Assembly: GCA_958510825.1 (NCBI GenBank)
Contig: OY294048.1
Coordinates: 27,989,026 to 28,053,025 of the forward strand
DNA length: 64,000 nucleotides
Direction of reading: 5' to 3'
Origin: Brachypterus glaber
Taxonomy: Eukaryota; Arthropoda; Insecta; Coleoptera; Kateretidae
Part shown: one piece after another, positions 34,011 to 45,318 of the stretch
Position numbering within the stretch: position 1 is the stretch's first letter
Layout of the letters: each line of letters begins with the position of its first letter
Position numbers and translations under genes: made by a program
Notes under the pieces: model-generated
The model's input: only the letters and a program-made list of their open reading frames with translations
What the model was told of the DNA's origin: nothing
Database searches by the model: none

Positions 34011-34530
34011 GGGTGAGATGGAGAGGTGGTAGGTCTTTTTTTACTTCACCAATATATTTTCCGCATCCAAATACATAAGTATGCAAAGTTTTATCTTCTT
34101 AGATATTTTCAACTACGGAAAATTCCTTACTTGCTAGGCCTAATATTGGAGATACGAGGTAGTTACAGTTATTTATTTTAAGTAGTAAAGGATATCTATA
34201 GCGATGTAATTAGTTCCACATAACTTATAAACCAATTGGAATTTTAAATTAGGACTTTGTTTAGGTCATTACTAATCATGTACAGAATTGATTAGTGCAA
34301 AAAACCGAATATCGAATTTTTGGAGATACGAGGTACTTAAGGTAACCCGACGATATTTTAGTATTTAATTTTTTGTCCTCGTACCGTGAAATTTCACGTT
34401 TGCTTCATACACATGCCCCAAAAAAAAAAGATTTTTATGCTGGGGTTGAGACTCACCTATTCTTATGTATTTTGGCATGCTGCACACGAATTTGTCATAA
34501 AAAAGGCAAATGAGTTTCTTTTTTATTGGG
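34010..34530. other. Repeat-derived intergenic DNA
   Basis: It includes a D-family scrap at about 34355-34400 (TTTAGTATTTAATTTTTTGT then CCTCGTACCGTGAAATTTC). No gene was recognised. Confidence 0.4.
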
Positions 34531-34541
34531 CTAAATTTTGA

Positions 34542-34830
34542 TGAGCTACATACCAATTAAAATGTTGTGAATATGGCAGTTGTGCCTCCAGAAAATAATT
34601 TAGATTCAGATCAAGATTCTGGAGATAAAGAAAATGTATATTTAAAGAATTTGGGGGAAAGTCAACTAAGAGCACATGCTGAATTTTTGAAAATAATAAG
34701 CTAGATATAAAAACTGAGAACTGTGAAGATGAGGTTAGATGAGCAATATGAGTCAAAGAATGACATTTCAACAGCTGCACAGAAATCAAGGAGGAAAATT
34801 GGATCATCTAACTTTTAGAAGAGCAGTAGC
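34542..34830 (+). pseudogene. piggyBac-type transposase N-terminal relic
   Basis: In the forward frame GLNFDELHTN, a stop, then NVVNMAVVPPENNLDSDQDS, GDKENVYLKNLGESQLRAHA, EFLKIIS and a stop. A short frame shift later comes NDISTAAQKSRRKIGSSNF. The VPPEN…D-DSGD acidic segment and LG-SQL-A-AE motif are familiar in the variable N-terminal region of insect piggyBac-like transposases. The catalytic Asp-containing core is absent. Several stops and shifts show decay. The LINE at 34935 interrupts or truncates it on the right. Confidence 0.6.
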
Positions 34831-34934
34831 AAAATCGCTAACCAAGACATATGGAAATAATAGTAAAGGTTCAAAAGAAGAAGACCATCGCTTTTAGAAA
34901 ACGTAGAATCAGGCTACGCCAGATTAGACCAAGA

Positions 34935-35830
34935 GAAATAGAATAGAATAGAATAGAAAAAAATCTTTATTTCATAAAAAAGGGATACAATGTCTTTTAA
35001 AGAAATAGTGTCAACGTCAACATAAACTTAAACTTATTATTATAGCCTTACATATTACATAGCCTTATAATCTAAAAATTCTTTTATGCTATACGGTTCC
35101 ATTTTGATTAAATAATCTTTTAATTTTGTTTTAAATAATGTTGAACCCATAACTATTTTAATTTCATTTGGAAGTTTGGACTTTTTGTTATACCTGCATA
35201 AAAATTACTTTTTTCATAAGTGGCCAGCTTATGTTTTGGGTAATAAATGGTTTCAGATCTAGTATAATGGTCATGCGTTTTATTTATTCCGTGCTGCATA
35301 TTATTTGTAGACATAAATACTAAGACCTCATATATATAAATTGCTGCTAATGTTGGTATATTATTTTGTTTAAAGACTCCTCTACACGAGTCTTGTATTT
35401 TCATACCAAACATGGTTTCTATTGCTCTTTTTTGAGCAACAAAAACTTCGCTGATTAGTGGACACTGACCCCAGAAAATAATGCCATATCTTAGCAAGGA
35501 TTGAAAGTTTGCAAAATACACTGTTCTCAGGGTGTCACTGTCCACATATGGCTTTATTCGCCTGATGCAAAATAAGGCTTTATTGAGCTTTAGCAGGAGT
35601 GTAGATACTTGTTCCTTCCAGTTTAGGTATGTATCGATTTGAAGACCAAGAAACCTGGTATGTTCAGATAAGCCAATTATATCATTTTTTACTTTATTGT
35701 TTGAATTTTGTTTTTAGATTGTATTGTTGTAAAATTCATATATAGTCTTGTCTTTATTGATTATTAACTTATTTTTTTCACACCATGTTTCCAGTTCTTC
35801 AATTACTGCCCAGTAAAATCGCTTTCCCAT
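34935..35830 (-). mobile_element. 5'-truncated LINE 3' end with (TTCTA)n tail
   Basis: On the minus strand a C-terminal part of ORF2 is followed by a 3' UTR with AATAAAG and then a pentamer tail, read on the plus strand as AATAGAATAGAATAGAATAG at about 34940. The 5' limit is near 35830, where the GC-hairpin repeat begins. The coding part is described at 35055. Confidence 0.75.
35055..35720 (-). pseudogene. LINE ORF2 C-terminal half, frameshifted
   Basis: The minus strand reads RFLGLQIDTYLNWKEQ, LLLKLNKALFCIRRIKPYVD, then RYGIIFWGQCP and KRAIETMFGMK. These are the post-FADD thumb (LGLQID) and C-terminal region of a LINE. Near 35180 the reading shifts by one base; in the other frame it continues KLPNEIKIVMGSTLFKTKLK… to a stop at 35055-35057. 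A further stop lies upstream near 35715. The frame uninterrupted from 35153 to 35545 is only the middle part. The fragment's catalytic RT residues are lost by truncation. Confidence 0.72.
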
Positions 35831-35834
35831 ATTT

Positions 35835-36650
35835 CAAATCCGCGCCTTAAATGGATGTTTTATTATGATTCACTTTCAGCAACCTCAAAAAGCCCAATAT
35901 ACAAATTTTCACTAAAACTACCCCGCACCCTCCAGGGAGTGGAGTTAGATATTTTTTCAGATTTACTTTTAGCTACCTCAAAAATATATACCAATTTTCA
36001 CGAAAACTACCCCCCGCCCCTGAGGGGGTGAAGTTGGAATATTTTTTATTATCAGATTTACTTTCAGCAACCTCGAAAACCCCTATATACCAACTTTCAA
36101 AAAAACTACCGCCCAACCCTTAAAAATTTTATTATCAAATTCAATTTTGTCGTCCCCAAAAACCCCTATATACCAATTTTTACGAAAATATTGAAAATAT
36201 TTGAAAATATTTACCCCCTCACCCCCGTGGGGTGGGGTGGGGTTTATCATATTATCATATTCGATTACAGAAACTTCAAAAACCCCTATATGTATAGCGA
36301 TTTTCAAATTTTTGTGAAAAATTATTGTATTTATCCCGTTTGCCCCCAAACACCAATGTTTACCAGAAACAATCCCGAGTGAGAACTTTTGGTAACATAC
36401 CTGTATGCCAAATTTCAAGTCCTTAGCTTAAAGCTTTCTTAAGTTATCGTGGATACAAGATTTCCCGGGTAGAACGACCGATCAACCGTCAATTTTTGTT
36501 TTTGCTTGAAATTAATTTATATCGTCACAAAACGCAAAAATACGTAAAAAAAATTTTGAAAATTTTTGCACGAATACAAGGCTTTCCGAAATTTTGAATT
36601 TTTTCAAAATGGGAAAGCAAAAGCAGACTTTTACTTTCCAACATCCGGTT
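35835..36650 (-). repeat. GC-hairpin repeat family (inverted copy)
   Basis: Reading the minus strand, the conserved block comes first (36650 to 36370: GGAAAGCCTTGTATTCGTGC, GATCGGTCGTTCTACCCGGG, ACCAAAAGTTCTCACTCGGG). It is followed by about five units, each with a CACCCC/GGGGTG hairpin and TATATAGGGGTTTT. Unit spacing is roughly 80-110 bp. The two open frames of 63 and 111 codons crossing it are artefacts of the repeats. Confidence 0.6.
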
Positions 36651-36711
36651 TTATTTTTAAATTCAGTACTTTAGGCAAATAAGCGTGCGTCTTTTTTTTT
36701 TTTTTGCTATC

Positions 36712-36774
36712 CAAACCGGATTCAGTTATTAATACTGATGATGAAGATGATGATGAAGATGAAAGTTCTGATGA
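36712..36774 (+). pseudogene. Possible acidic C-terminal coding remnant
   Basis: After a poly-T run the forward frame reads LLSKPDSVINTDDEDDDEDE then SSDD and a stop, followed by AATAAAA. A (GAT/GAA)n run like this can be simple sequence or the acidic tail of a transposase or nuclear protein. There is too little to name it. Confidence 0.25.
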
Positions 36775-37547
36775 TTAATTATTTATTTAATAAAATTTGA
36801 TCATTTAAATGATTTTCATAGCGGTTTATTTCGAACATAAATTTTAGAATTTTTTTTTCTGAAAATAACAATGGTTGGAAACTTTTTTTTATATCGTTTA
36901 TTACTACTATAAAGAGAAATTTAAGATTTTACAATTTTATTTAAATTTTTAGGTTTCAATGACATTTTTGCATACTTAAAACCAACTTCACTTTAATTTA
37001 TTTTAATTTAAGAAATCATTAGGGCTAATATAAGATATTTCCTATACCTGGACAATAAAATTAATTCACGGAATTCTGAAGATTTTGAAATTAATATTTT
37101 AACTAAAATGGATATAAAACTGTATTTTTAATTTTCATATAAGCTTTGTCATATTAAGTGTTTTAAGGGTAGTCGTTTTCTTAAAATCGATGACCTTGGA
37201 CTACTTTATAGCCCTAATTTCGCCTAATTATGACAACATTCTAAAAACCGATATGCCATATTGACTCCGCCATTATGATTTTTGGTGTTTTAACCATTGG
37301 TCTACGTTAATATCGCTAAAAAGAGCTTGTATACCAAATTTAAACAAAATAAAAAAAAATAAAAAATGAACCACCCTAGTGGCGCGGAATTTTTTTTTTT
37401 GGATTTTTCACTATCATATTCGAAATCAGCGGTATTAAAAATACTGGTATGCAAAAATTTAGATTTTCGTCCATCTTTTTTTTTTCTTAGCCCACAGTGA
37501 ACTGGTTAGATTGCAATTATTAATTACAATTTTGCCTTGCTTAAATT
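36775..37547. other. A+T-rich intergenic DNA
   Basis: No gene, paired arm or repeat recognised. Confidence 0.35.
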
Positions 37548-37549
37548 TT

Positions 37550-37759
37550 GACATGCTGGTTTTAAAATTATAATTATTTGACCAGTACAAATATATATAG
37601 CCTTTTCCCAAAATTTATTTTTAAAATAATATTTTCTAGCAGAATGCGGTTGCATTCTCTATGGTCTTCGGTTATTATTTTAAAAATAAATTTTAGGAAG
37701 AGACTATATAAATCAAATTTTTACTGGTTAAATAATTATAATTTTAGAGCCAGCATGAC
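37550..37759. mobile_element. Foldback MITE with CATGCTGG arms
   Basis: CATGCTGGTTTTAAAATTAT…AAATTTATTTTTAAAATAAT is complemented by the right half ending ATTTTAGAGCCAGCATG. The arms are about 85 bp with several mismatches; a short GC-richer loop (GCGGTTGCATTC) lies between. It is non-coding. Confidence 0.65.
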
Positions 37760-38204
37760 TGTTAAATAGAGCAAAATTATATATTTTCACGTAATAAAGT
37801 CGTATAAATTGTGTTGAAATTGCAACAGCAATGTGCATACTATCTCTTGGTTGCAATTACGGAAAACATTAGTTACAATTCCCCATTCCATTTATCTGTT
37901 TTAATAGGTGTCAGTGACGGCGAATTTACCTTAAAAGGAAAGCTCGTCTGTGACATGCGTTTTATAATCATTTGCGCATTTTCCTACACTGAAGGAAAAA
38001 AAACTCGGCTGAACACGTGCATACATTAAAATGCACTTTTCTCGAAGCAAATATGTAGCTGGCTAAGAAGAAACTTTTTTACTGGTGGTTATGCCCGTTA
38101 TTGCAATCATTCGAAAAATCTTTTTGCGTACAAGTGGTATATTGCTCAAAGGAATTTGACCAGGTATATAATGGAATGAGCAGCAATGCTACGGTAGCAT
38201 TATA
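37760..38204. other. Family B-related DNA (left of nested A2)
   Basis: The last part, GGAATGAGCAGCAATGCTAC then GGTAGCATTATA, is the 3' end of family B. It is interrupted by MITE A2 and resumes at 38864 as TATATCTTCACGACTTATTT. The rest has no recognised feature. Confidence 0.45.
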
Positions 38205-38863
38205 CAGTGCGGTCCCCCCCCCCCCTTTTAACTTTTGAATGAGTTGACATATCGACTTCAAATTTAGAACTCTTAAATAAGACAACTTAAACTATCTTTT
38301 AGCATATATTTGATATTTTCAGCTCTTAAAATGTGGGCAGGGGGGCATGGGGGGACATTTTTTTAAATGGAAAGGGGGTGGTGTGATACATAATTTTAAA
38401 GCTTATAAAATTCTCTATTTAAAATAACATTTTTAAATTTTTTTAAAATGTTTTTTAAGGTTTTGATTTTTAATTTTTTTGTGATAAAACATTCGATTTT
38501 TTAAGTTTTTTTTTTATAAATTTTTATTTATGTCAACTAAAATTAGTAAAAGTATAATTAACATTTTTTATGATGAAATACCCATTTTCAACCCCATTTT
38601 AAACCCAAAATTTTTTTTTTTTTAATTTAAAAATATGGAGCTAAATGGAGAATTTTATGAGCTTTAGAATGATGTATTACACGCCCCCTTTCCATTTAAA
38701 AAAATGTGCCCACATGCCCCCCTGCCCACATTTTAAGAGCTGAAAGTATTAAATATATGCTAAAAGATAGTTTAAGTTGTCTTATTTAAAAAGTTCTAAA
38801 TTTGAAGTCGATATCTCCACTGGTTCAAAAGTTAAGAGGGGGGGTGCCTTTTGGACAGCTCTG
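38205..38863. mobile_element. Foldback MITE, family A (copy 2)
   Basis: The left end CAGTGCGGTCC and right end GGACAGCTCTG (diverged) are flanked by TA. The arms match A1 and A3 (GTGGGCAGGGGGGCATGG, ATTCTCTATTTAAA). Removing it restores a family B 3' end (GCATTATA joined to TCTTCACGAC), so A2 inserted into B. It is non-coding. Confidence 0.8.
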
Positions 38864-38865
38864 TA

Positions 38866-39257
38866 TATCTTCACGACTTATTTTATTATACTCTAATTTA
38901 AAAAGTTGCACCTGTTTTTTCCTACAAGAAAAAATATTTTAAATAGGTAGATAATTATCTATTACATTTTCATCTAAAACTACCGTTGCCTATAGTTATT
39001 AAAAACACATTTCGGCAAATTGTTAAAAAAAGAAAACAATCTAAACATAGAAATTATTAAATAACAATTCGTGAAGATATGTAATGCTTCGCATTCCAGT
39101 AAACATTCTACACAGTGGATAGTGTTTTTATCAAATGCTTAAATAAAGTTTAAAATTTAAAAGACGGGGATGGGATTCGAACTGAGAGCTGCCGCTTGGA
39201 AGCCGAGCAACGTATCTCTGCGCTAATAAATCTGTGTGTTATTATTTTAGTGGAAAA
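38866..39257. other. Intergenic DNA with a B end and a tRNA-like B box
   Basis: GTGAAGATATGTAATGCTTC at about 39072 is the family B 3' end in reverse. On the minus strand at about 39165-39235, TTAGCGCAGAGATACG, GGCTTCCAAGCGG and CAGTTCGAATCCC resemble a tRNA with A and B boxes, but the T and anticodon stems do not pair properly. It is a tRNA pseudogene or SINE scrap. Confidence 0.45.
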
Positions 39258-39259
39258 TA

Positions 39260-39988
39260 CAGGGTTATTCAGAAATAAGTTCGAGAAATTTAAAATGTGA
39301 TTCTACGTTAAAAAATATGAAAAAAAGTTCCTATAAAGGTTAGTCCGGAAATGAGTCCTAAGAGAGCTACGGCTCTGTAAAATTGTAATAAAAATAAGGG
39401 TTTTAATTAATAACTCTTGTACCCTTTAAGCTACAGCGACTAGCTGTTGCACGTATACTAGTATAAATAAGGACAATAAGTTTATGTTAATTTATTTTTT
39501 TGAATTTATCCAGAGGCGTGCCTAGACGGACAAAATATGTTAGCTTAACACATTTTTGCCCCACGTTTTTTATGTATACATTTTTTGGATTTTTTGTAAT
39601 AAATATAGATTCCTTCAGTAAAAATACATAAAAAATGTCATCTAGTGTAACACTGTAGGAGCAACCGTTCAAAAAAAATGTATAAATTTAAGAGGAAGTA
39701 ATGTTTTGTGCCACTAAAAATGTTGCTTTTTAAAAGTTTATAACTTCTTTAATATTAAATTTAGGTGTTTTGTTGAATAATTTTTGGTTTTAGTTTTAAA
39801 TGAAGAATCGCCCTGCAGAATTAATATTATATTGGTGCTTTTTTTGTTCCCCATTCAATATGTCCAACTTCGAAGGACCGCAGCTGCCTTAGGGCTCATT
39901 TCCAGACCAACCTTTATAGGAACTTTTTTTCATATTTTTTAATAGAATCTCTTCTTAATTTTCTCGAGCTTATTTCTGAATAACCCTG
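39260..39988. mobile_element. Foldback element, family F (copy 1), TA duplication
   Basis: It begins CAGGGTTATTCAGAAATAAG and ends CTTATTTCTGAATAACCCTG, flanked by TA on both sides. The arms share TATAAAGGTTNGTCCGGAAA and GGGAGCTACGG-like words with families D and Q. Its centre, AGAGGAAGTAATGTTTTGTG, is a paralogous empty site for element G at 54122. It is non-coding. Confidence 0.85.
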
Positions 39989-40289
39989 TATAATGCGCTA
40001 ATGATATTTTAAAGTCAAATTTTACCACTATAACTTTTTTGTTTTTGAAGGTTTTTTTTTTAATTGGTAAGACTATTCCTTACAATAAAAAGTAATTTTT
40101 CCTAAAGCAATTATGCCAATACGCGTTTTCCTTCAAGATTTTTTTTTAAGCTTAACAACCCATAATTTTTTTGTTTTTAGGGAATTGTTTTTAAAAACAA
40201 TAGGGATATTCCTCTCATATGTAGATAGTTTCTTATTTTCCATGAAAGATATTCGTATCTAAGAATTTTTTATCTATGACATTTTTTGA

Positions 40290-42060
40290 TGATTTTCGAA
40301 AATTCGAAAGTACCATTACGGTGGAAAGAACCTTATAGGTGAAAAATGTTTTTCTCAAAATTTTTATTTCTGACAGTGGAGAAAAGTTGGTCATTGGGAC
40401 CAATAATAAGCCTGTAAAATTTCATTCCGATCAAACAATATCTTCATCTGCCCCAAGCGTCAAATATATTTTATAAAAATTAGTCATAAAATATCTTATA
40501 AATAAATGCAACTCTTTGCTCGCTATGGTTGAAAACTGTTATTTTCTCTTTTTAAGGTTTATTCTTCTTTAACCTTATAAAATTTTGCTATTTTTCCGTT
40601 AAGTTATGTATTTGTGCAACTTAACTTTTTTATATTATTCACAGCGCCATGGCTAGCGCTAGCGATAGAATAATATTCTACGGTACCTAGTTCCGAATTT
40701 AAAAAAAAATCAAAAATCGTCCTGGACAAAAAATTCTTGAATATAAATTTGTTTCATGAAAAAATAACCAACTTTTTTTTTCAAATATCCGTCTGTCCGT
40801 CCGTGCGTCCGTCCGTCCGTCTGTCTTTTGTCACGATTTATGTAGACACGATAACTCAAGAACGAATAATCCAATCGTATTGAAAATTTCAGAAAAAAAA
40901 TAGTTATTTGAGGGGAACATACCTATTGATTTTGAAAGTAATTCACCCCAAAAACAAAAAGTTATGGTGGGTTAAACTTTTTAAAAAATTGAAAAATACT
41001 GAAAGAAAATTCCGAGGTTGCTTCCGAACTCAAGAACGACTAAAATCCAATCGAATTGAAATTTTTAGAAAAAATTAAGTTATATAAGGGGAAGATACCT
41101 ATTGTTTTTGAAAGTAATTCCCCCCAAAAACAAAAAAGTTTTGGTGGGTTAAACTTTTTAAAAAAATGGAAAAAGCTGAAAGAAAATTCCGATCAAGTTA
41201 ATTTTTTCAGGGACTACTCTTATTATAAGGATGAATTCTACAAAAAAAAAAGAAAACGATAAAAAAATAAAAAAAAAATTTTTTTTTTCATTAATTTTTG
41301 TTTTTTCAAAAAAGATCTTTTAAAAAAATGATTTTGTTTTGTTTTTTAAGTATATGGGAAGTGCAATATACTTTCACATTTACTGTGAATAATATATAAT
41401 AATGTATCATGGAATGCGTAGCATTACATATCTTCACGGCTTGTTTGACCCTCACCTTTAAGCGTTCCATAATTTATAAACACACCGCTTTATTAGGATT
41501 TTTATGTGGTAGCTAATATGGGTATTATGGATTATTAGGGAAAATATTCGGGAAAAGTTGGGAAAATATTAGAAAATAGAGGATTTTAAAGATAAACCCT
41601 AATATTTCAGCAATATTTCATGAAAACTCAATACTCATTTTTTCTGATTCTGGTTCTCAAGAGGCGGATGTCACATTTTTTGGCAAAATTTAGTTTTATT
41701 GGCCTTACCATTTAAAGTCAGTTTTTTAGCTTTCCTAATTTTTTATATTTTGATGACATCCGCCCTTTGAGAACCAAGCCGCCCATTTTCGTTACATCAC
41801 AGAAACTGCTGGGATTAAACCCGAGTCGGTGCTAGTCACTGCGTTTTTTAAACGACATTTTCCTAAAAAGCCAAAAAGGGTTAAATTTGTTTGAACCATA
41901 TTTTTTTACTAAATTTTATAAAATGTATTTGCAGATGGGTATTGATTGATCGAAGTGTAATTTTGCAGGCTTATTATTGGTCGCAAGGACCAACTTTTCT
42001 TCACTATTAGAATTTAAAATTTTCAAAAAAATAATTTCATTCCACCCTAACTATCAATTT
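40290..42060. mobile_element. Larger foldback surrounding family B copy 2
   Basis: The segment 40360-40480 (GAGAAAAGTTGGTCATTGGG, ACCAATAATAAGCCTG, TCATTCCGATCAA) is complemented at about 41900-42010 (TTGATCGAAGTGTAA, CAGGCTTATTATTGGTCGC, CCAACTTTTCTTC). Ends are unclear and the right arm merges with a tandem duplication. Confidence 0.5.
40631..41448 (+). mobile_element. Dispersed family B element (copy 2)
   Basis: The start is TATTATTCACAGCGCCATGG then CTAGCGCTAGCG; the end is AATGCGTAGCATT, a small hairpin, then ACATATCTTCACGGCTTG. Inside are a (CCGT)n run near 40795, CACGATAACTCAAGAACG twice, and AAAAAGTTATGGTGGGTTAA twice, so the body is partly duplicated internally. A terminal hairpin and no clear TIR are reminiscent of Helitron-like non-autonomous elements, but the expected CTRR end is not seen. 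Confidence 0.5.
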
Positions 42061-42612
42061 ATACTCCTTTAGCCCTCAATTGCGCTGTGAAGAGTATAAA
42101 AAGTAGTTTTCTGAATTCCATAGAATTGCAATACTAATAATATACAATTTATAAAATTAGAACTTCTAAATAATAGATCCTTTACACGTTAAACCTAATA
42201 TTATAAAATATTTTGCAAATTTTATTCAAAATAGAGAAGAAAAAAAGAATACTTATTTGGATATGTAGACTCTAAAGAAATCTAAAAATAATATCGTTGG
42301 TTTGGATTTTTTTCTTCAATATTAGGATTTAAAAATTTCAAAAACATAATTTCGTTCCACCCTAACTATCATATTATACTCCTTTACTCAATTGCGCTGT
42401 GAAGAGTATAAAAAGTAGTTTTCTGAATTCCATGGAATTGCAATTCTTATAATATACAATTTATAAAATTAGAACTTCTAAATAATAGATCCTTTACACG
42501 TTAAACCTAATATTATAAAATATTTTGCAAATTTTATTTAAAATAGAGAACAAAAAAAAATAATACTTATGTAGACTCTAAAAATCTAATCTAAAAATAA
42601 TATCGTTGGTAG
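41997..42612. repeat. Tandem duplication, about 312-bp unit, two copies
   Basis: Unit 1 starts TTCTTCACTATTAG at 41997, unit 2 TTCTTCAATATTAG at 42312. They share TTCCACCCTAACTATCA, GCGCTGTGAAGAGTATAAAA, GATCCTTTACACGTTAAACC and AATAATATCGTTGGT. Each contains the start of family B in reverse (GTGAAGAGTATA). It is non-coding. Confidence 0.75.
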
Positions 42613-43040
42613 CTGCAGCTTGCAGAGCACCAAGGGCGGATCCAGGAATCTAACTATCATTATCATCATCATCATCATCATCTGTAGTTTGTTTGGTATA
42701 TTTAAGAGAAAGACTTAGTGCCTATGGCTCATTTATCCTAATATAGTTCTCCGCATGAAAGAAAGTCTCCGACGAAAGGGGGAGGAATCATTCTCGCTCT
42801 CTTCTTTCCGTCAAGAGCGTTATAAGGCGTGCGTGCCTACAACGGGCCTCACACTTGCACACACATTCCAAACATATTTCCTGTAGCCACAGATCCGTGC
42901 GTCAAACTATAGGAATTAGTTTGTATGGAGATTTAGTGTGCGGAATGAGTCTAGCTCACTGATGCTACCTGCTGCTGGAGAAGAAAATTTTATATTTTAG
43001 CAAAAAAATAAAAAAATAAAACTTAACGCCTTAAAAAAAA
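42613..43040. other. GC-richer intergenic block
   Basis: It includes AAGGGCGGATCCAGGAATC, similar to one end of the hAT-like MITE at 50508, then (CAT)n at about 42660-42680. A GC-richer stretch at 42720-42960 has no recognised frame or repeat partner; it may be unique DNA or an unrecognised element. Confidence 0.4.
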
Positions 43041-43475
43041 TAAAAGTTTTATACATACTGGGTGGCTCGCCCCTATAACTTTTTTATTCCTAGAGATAAA
43101 AGAATAAAATTTACAGGGTGTCTATAAGATAATATTTTGAATTAAATCACTTATAGTACTTTTTTGTTTTCTTCTAGTTTAACCGAAAACGACCCCTACT
43201 TTTGATTTTCAAATGTAACACCCTGTATATTTTTACATATTTGGATTTTCCATTAAATATATATATAAGTTTTTGTTAAATGTTGACCGCTTTCGTCATT
43301 TTAAGGTATTACATAAAGAATGCCTTTTTTATGTATTTTTAATTAAAAAATTATATTTTATTCAGAAAATGTCAAAAAATCTACAGATAAAAAAGTTTGG
43401 GGCAAAAAAGTGAGATCACCCCCCCCCCAACATTTTGCACATCCTTGGTTAAAATTACCAAATAAAAATTTGACC
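43041..43475. mobile_element. Fragments of CAGGGTGT and Q-type foldbacks
   Basis: TTACAGGGTGTCTATAAGAT and TGTAACACCCTGTATA at 43111-43230 form a small TA-flanked pair of ends. The adjacent 43257-43470 matches one arm of foldback Q (AAGGTATTACATAAAGAATG, CAGATAAAAAAGTTTGGGGC, TTGGTTAAAATTACCAAAT). Both are incomplete. Confidence 0.5.
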
Positions 43476-44135
43476 AGAAAAGAAATTGATAGAAAAATAC
43501 GAATCATTAAAAAAATTGTTTACTTTTAAACTCTTCAGGGACATAGGTACATATGTGTACGTTTAAAAATAAATTTCGCAAAATGAAATTCACCGAATTC
43601 CTTATTGCTCAGTGGCTTTAGCTGTTGCCATTTGCTTTGTTTCCAATCATAAGCGACATCCAATGGCCAAGATTCGCACATCTTCATTTGTTTACTTGTT
43701 TTGACAATAAAAAGCATTTTTAACTTTTGCTACTAAATTAATTTAAACAAAAAATTCGTCCCCGAAGAAGTTAATCCAAAACGAAAACCAAACTTGGAAA
43801 AGCACATTTTTTGCTTTTACTCTAATTTTGGCTTAATTAAGTCCATGGCTTTTGATATAATTAAAAAGAATATTATTTTATCCTCTTTACAATTATACCA
43901 AAAAAGTAATATTTATTTTTATAATCTATTCAAAATAATATAAGTTTGTAAAATAATATACCTATGCCAAGTGTTATTGCATGGACCTGACTAGTTTCTA
44001 TGACGAGCAAATGCCGACACATATGCGTACGAGCGTATTTTAAAAAATATATGTATTTTGTTTTAAAGAGATAATAAAAATAAATATTAAATTTTTGGTA
44101 ACATTGTAAAGAGAAAAAAATAATATATTTAATTA
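43476..44135. other. Probable single-copy intergenic DNA
   Basis: No gene recognised. A 60-codon antisense open frame at 43535-43717 lacks any known motif. Confidence 0.35.
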
Positions 44136-44137
44136 TA

Positions 44138-45316
44138 CAGGGTGTATTTGAAATAGCGTAGGAAATTTTAACAGGTGATTTTACATGATAAAATATGACA
44201 AAAAGTTCCTGTAAACATATGTCTAAAAATGCGTCATAAGGGAGCTACGCTCCTTTGAAATTGGCTAAAAAAATCGGTTTTTATTTAATAACTCAGGAAC
44301 CCTTTGAGATATATTAACGAGGTTTTGCACGTGAATTAATCCTAATAAGGCCCATCTTTGTATGTCATTTTCACGTACTTATTTAAACCAGGGGTGTGGG
44401 AAACGGGGAAGCCTTATCAGTTTTTTGTCCCAAACTTTTTTCTGTGTATCTTTTTTGTAATTTTATTTTTGAAATATGATTCCTCAGGTCAAAATACATA
44501 AAAAAGGTACTCTTGTTGTAATACTGTAGGATTAACCGTTTTCGAGAAAAGTTCATTTGAAGGTGAAATTTCACCGTTCGAGGACGAAAAATTAAATACT
44601 AAAAAATCGAAAACCAAAATTTTAATGATGCAATGTTATTCTACATCAAAAACTAAGAAAAAAAGTTTCCATACATGTAGGTCGAAAAAACACTTTTAAA
44701 GCTACCATAGCCCTTTAAAAATGGTGCATATTTAGGAGACCATAGCTCCATTAGGATTGATTTTTGGAAGTATCTGTATATGAGGTTTTTTTTTCTTAGT
44801 TTTAAATGGACATTCGCCCTGCATCATTAAAATTTTGGTTTTCAACATTTTAGTATTTAATTTTTCGTCCTCAAACCGTGGAATTTCACCTTCAAATGAT
44901 TTTTTCTCGAAAACGGTTAATCCTACAGTATTACAACAAGAGTACCTTTTTTATGTATTTTGACCTGAGGAATCATATTTCAAAAATAAAATTTTAAAAA
45001 AGTTACACAGAAAAAAGTTTGGGACAAAAAACTGATAAGCCCCCCCCCCGTTTCGCACACCCCTGGTTGAAATAAGTACATGAAAATAACACATAAAAAC
45101 GGGCCTTGGTAGGATTAGTTGACGGGCAAAACCTCGTTGATATATCTTAAAGGGTTCCTGAGTTATTAAATAAAAACCGAATTTTTTAGCCACTTTCAAA
45201 GGGGCGTAGCTCCCTTATGACGCATTTTTAGACATATGTTTATAGGAACTTTTTGTCATATTTTATGATGTAGAATCATCTGTTAAAATTTCCGACGCTA
45301 TTTCAAATACACCGTG
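44138..45316. mobile_element. Foldback element, family D (copy 4, complete)
   Basis: It begins CAGGGTGTATTTGAAATAGC and ends GCTATTTCAAATACACCGTG, with TATA on both sides (a TA duplication is the minimum reading). All D words are present in both arms. It abuts the truncated left arm of Q, which suggests it inserted at or near Q's edge. It is non-coding. Confidence 0.85.
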
Positions 45317-45318
45317 TA

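Noticed and set aside
34523..34807. 94-codon minus-strand open frame
   Set aside because: It is the antisense shadow of the piggyBac-like N-terminal relic on the plus strand.
36083..36382. CRISPR-like array of regularly spaced GC-rich units
   Set aside because: Units are imperfect, spacing varies, the units themselves carry the hairpins, and the genome is eukaryotic with no cas genes.
33349..36418. Open frames with Pro/Gly runs in the GC-hairpin repeats
   Set aside because: Translations of CCCC/GGGG hairpins in repeated units; no domain.
39165..39235. tRNA gene (Gly- or Trp-like) on the minus strand
   Set aside because: The B box and an anticodon-like loop are visible, but neither the T-stem nor the anticodon stem pairs, so it is kept only as a tRNA-like remnant.
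2902..45199. A recurring predicted peptide family (for example MKFHLQMNFSRKRLILQYYN… or …KSYTEKSLGQKTDK…) in six or more places
   Set aside because: All instances lie in D-type foldback arms, and appear on both strands of the same palindromes. They are repeated because the DNA is repeated; none shows coding bias or a domain.
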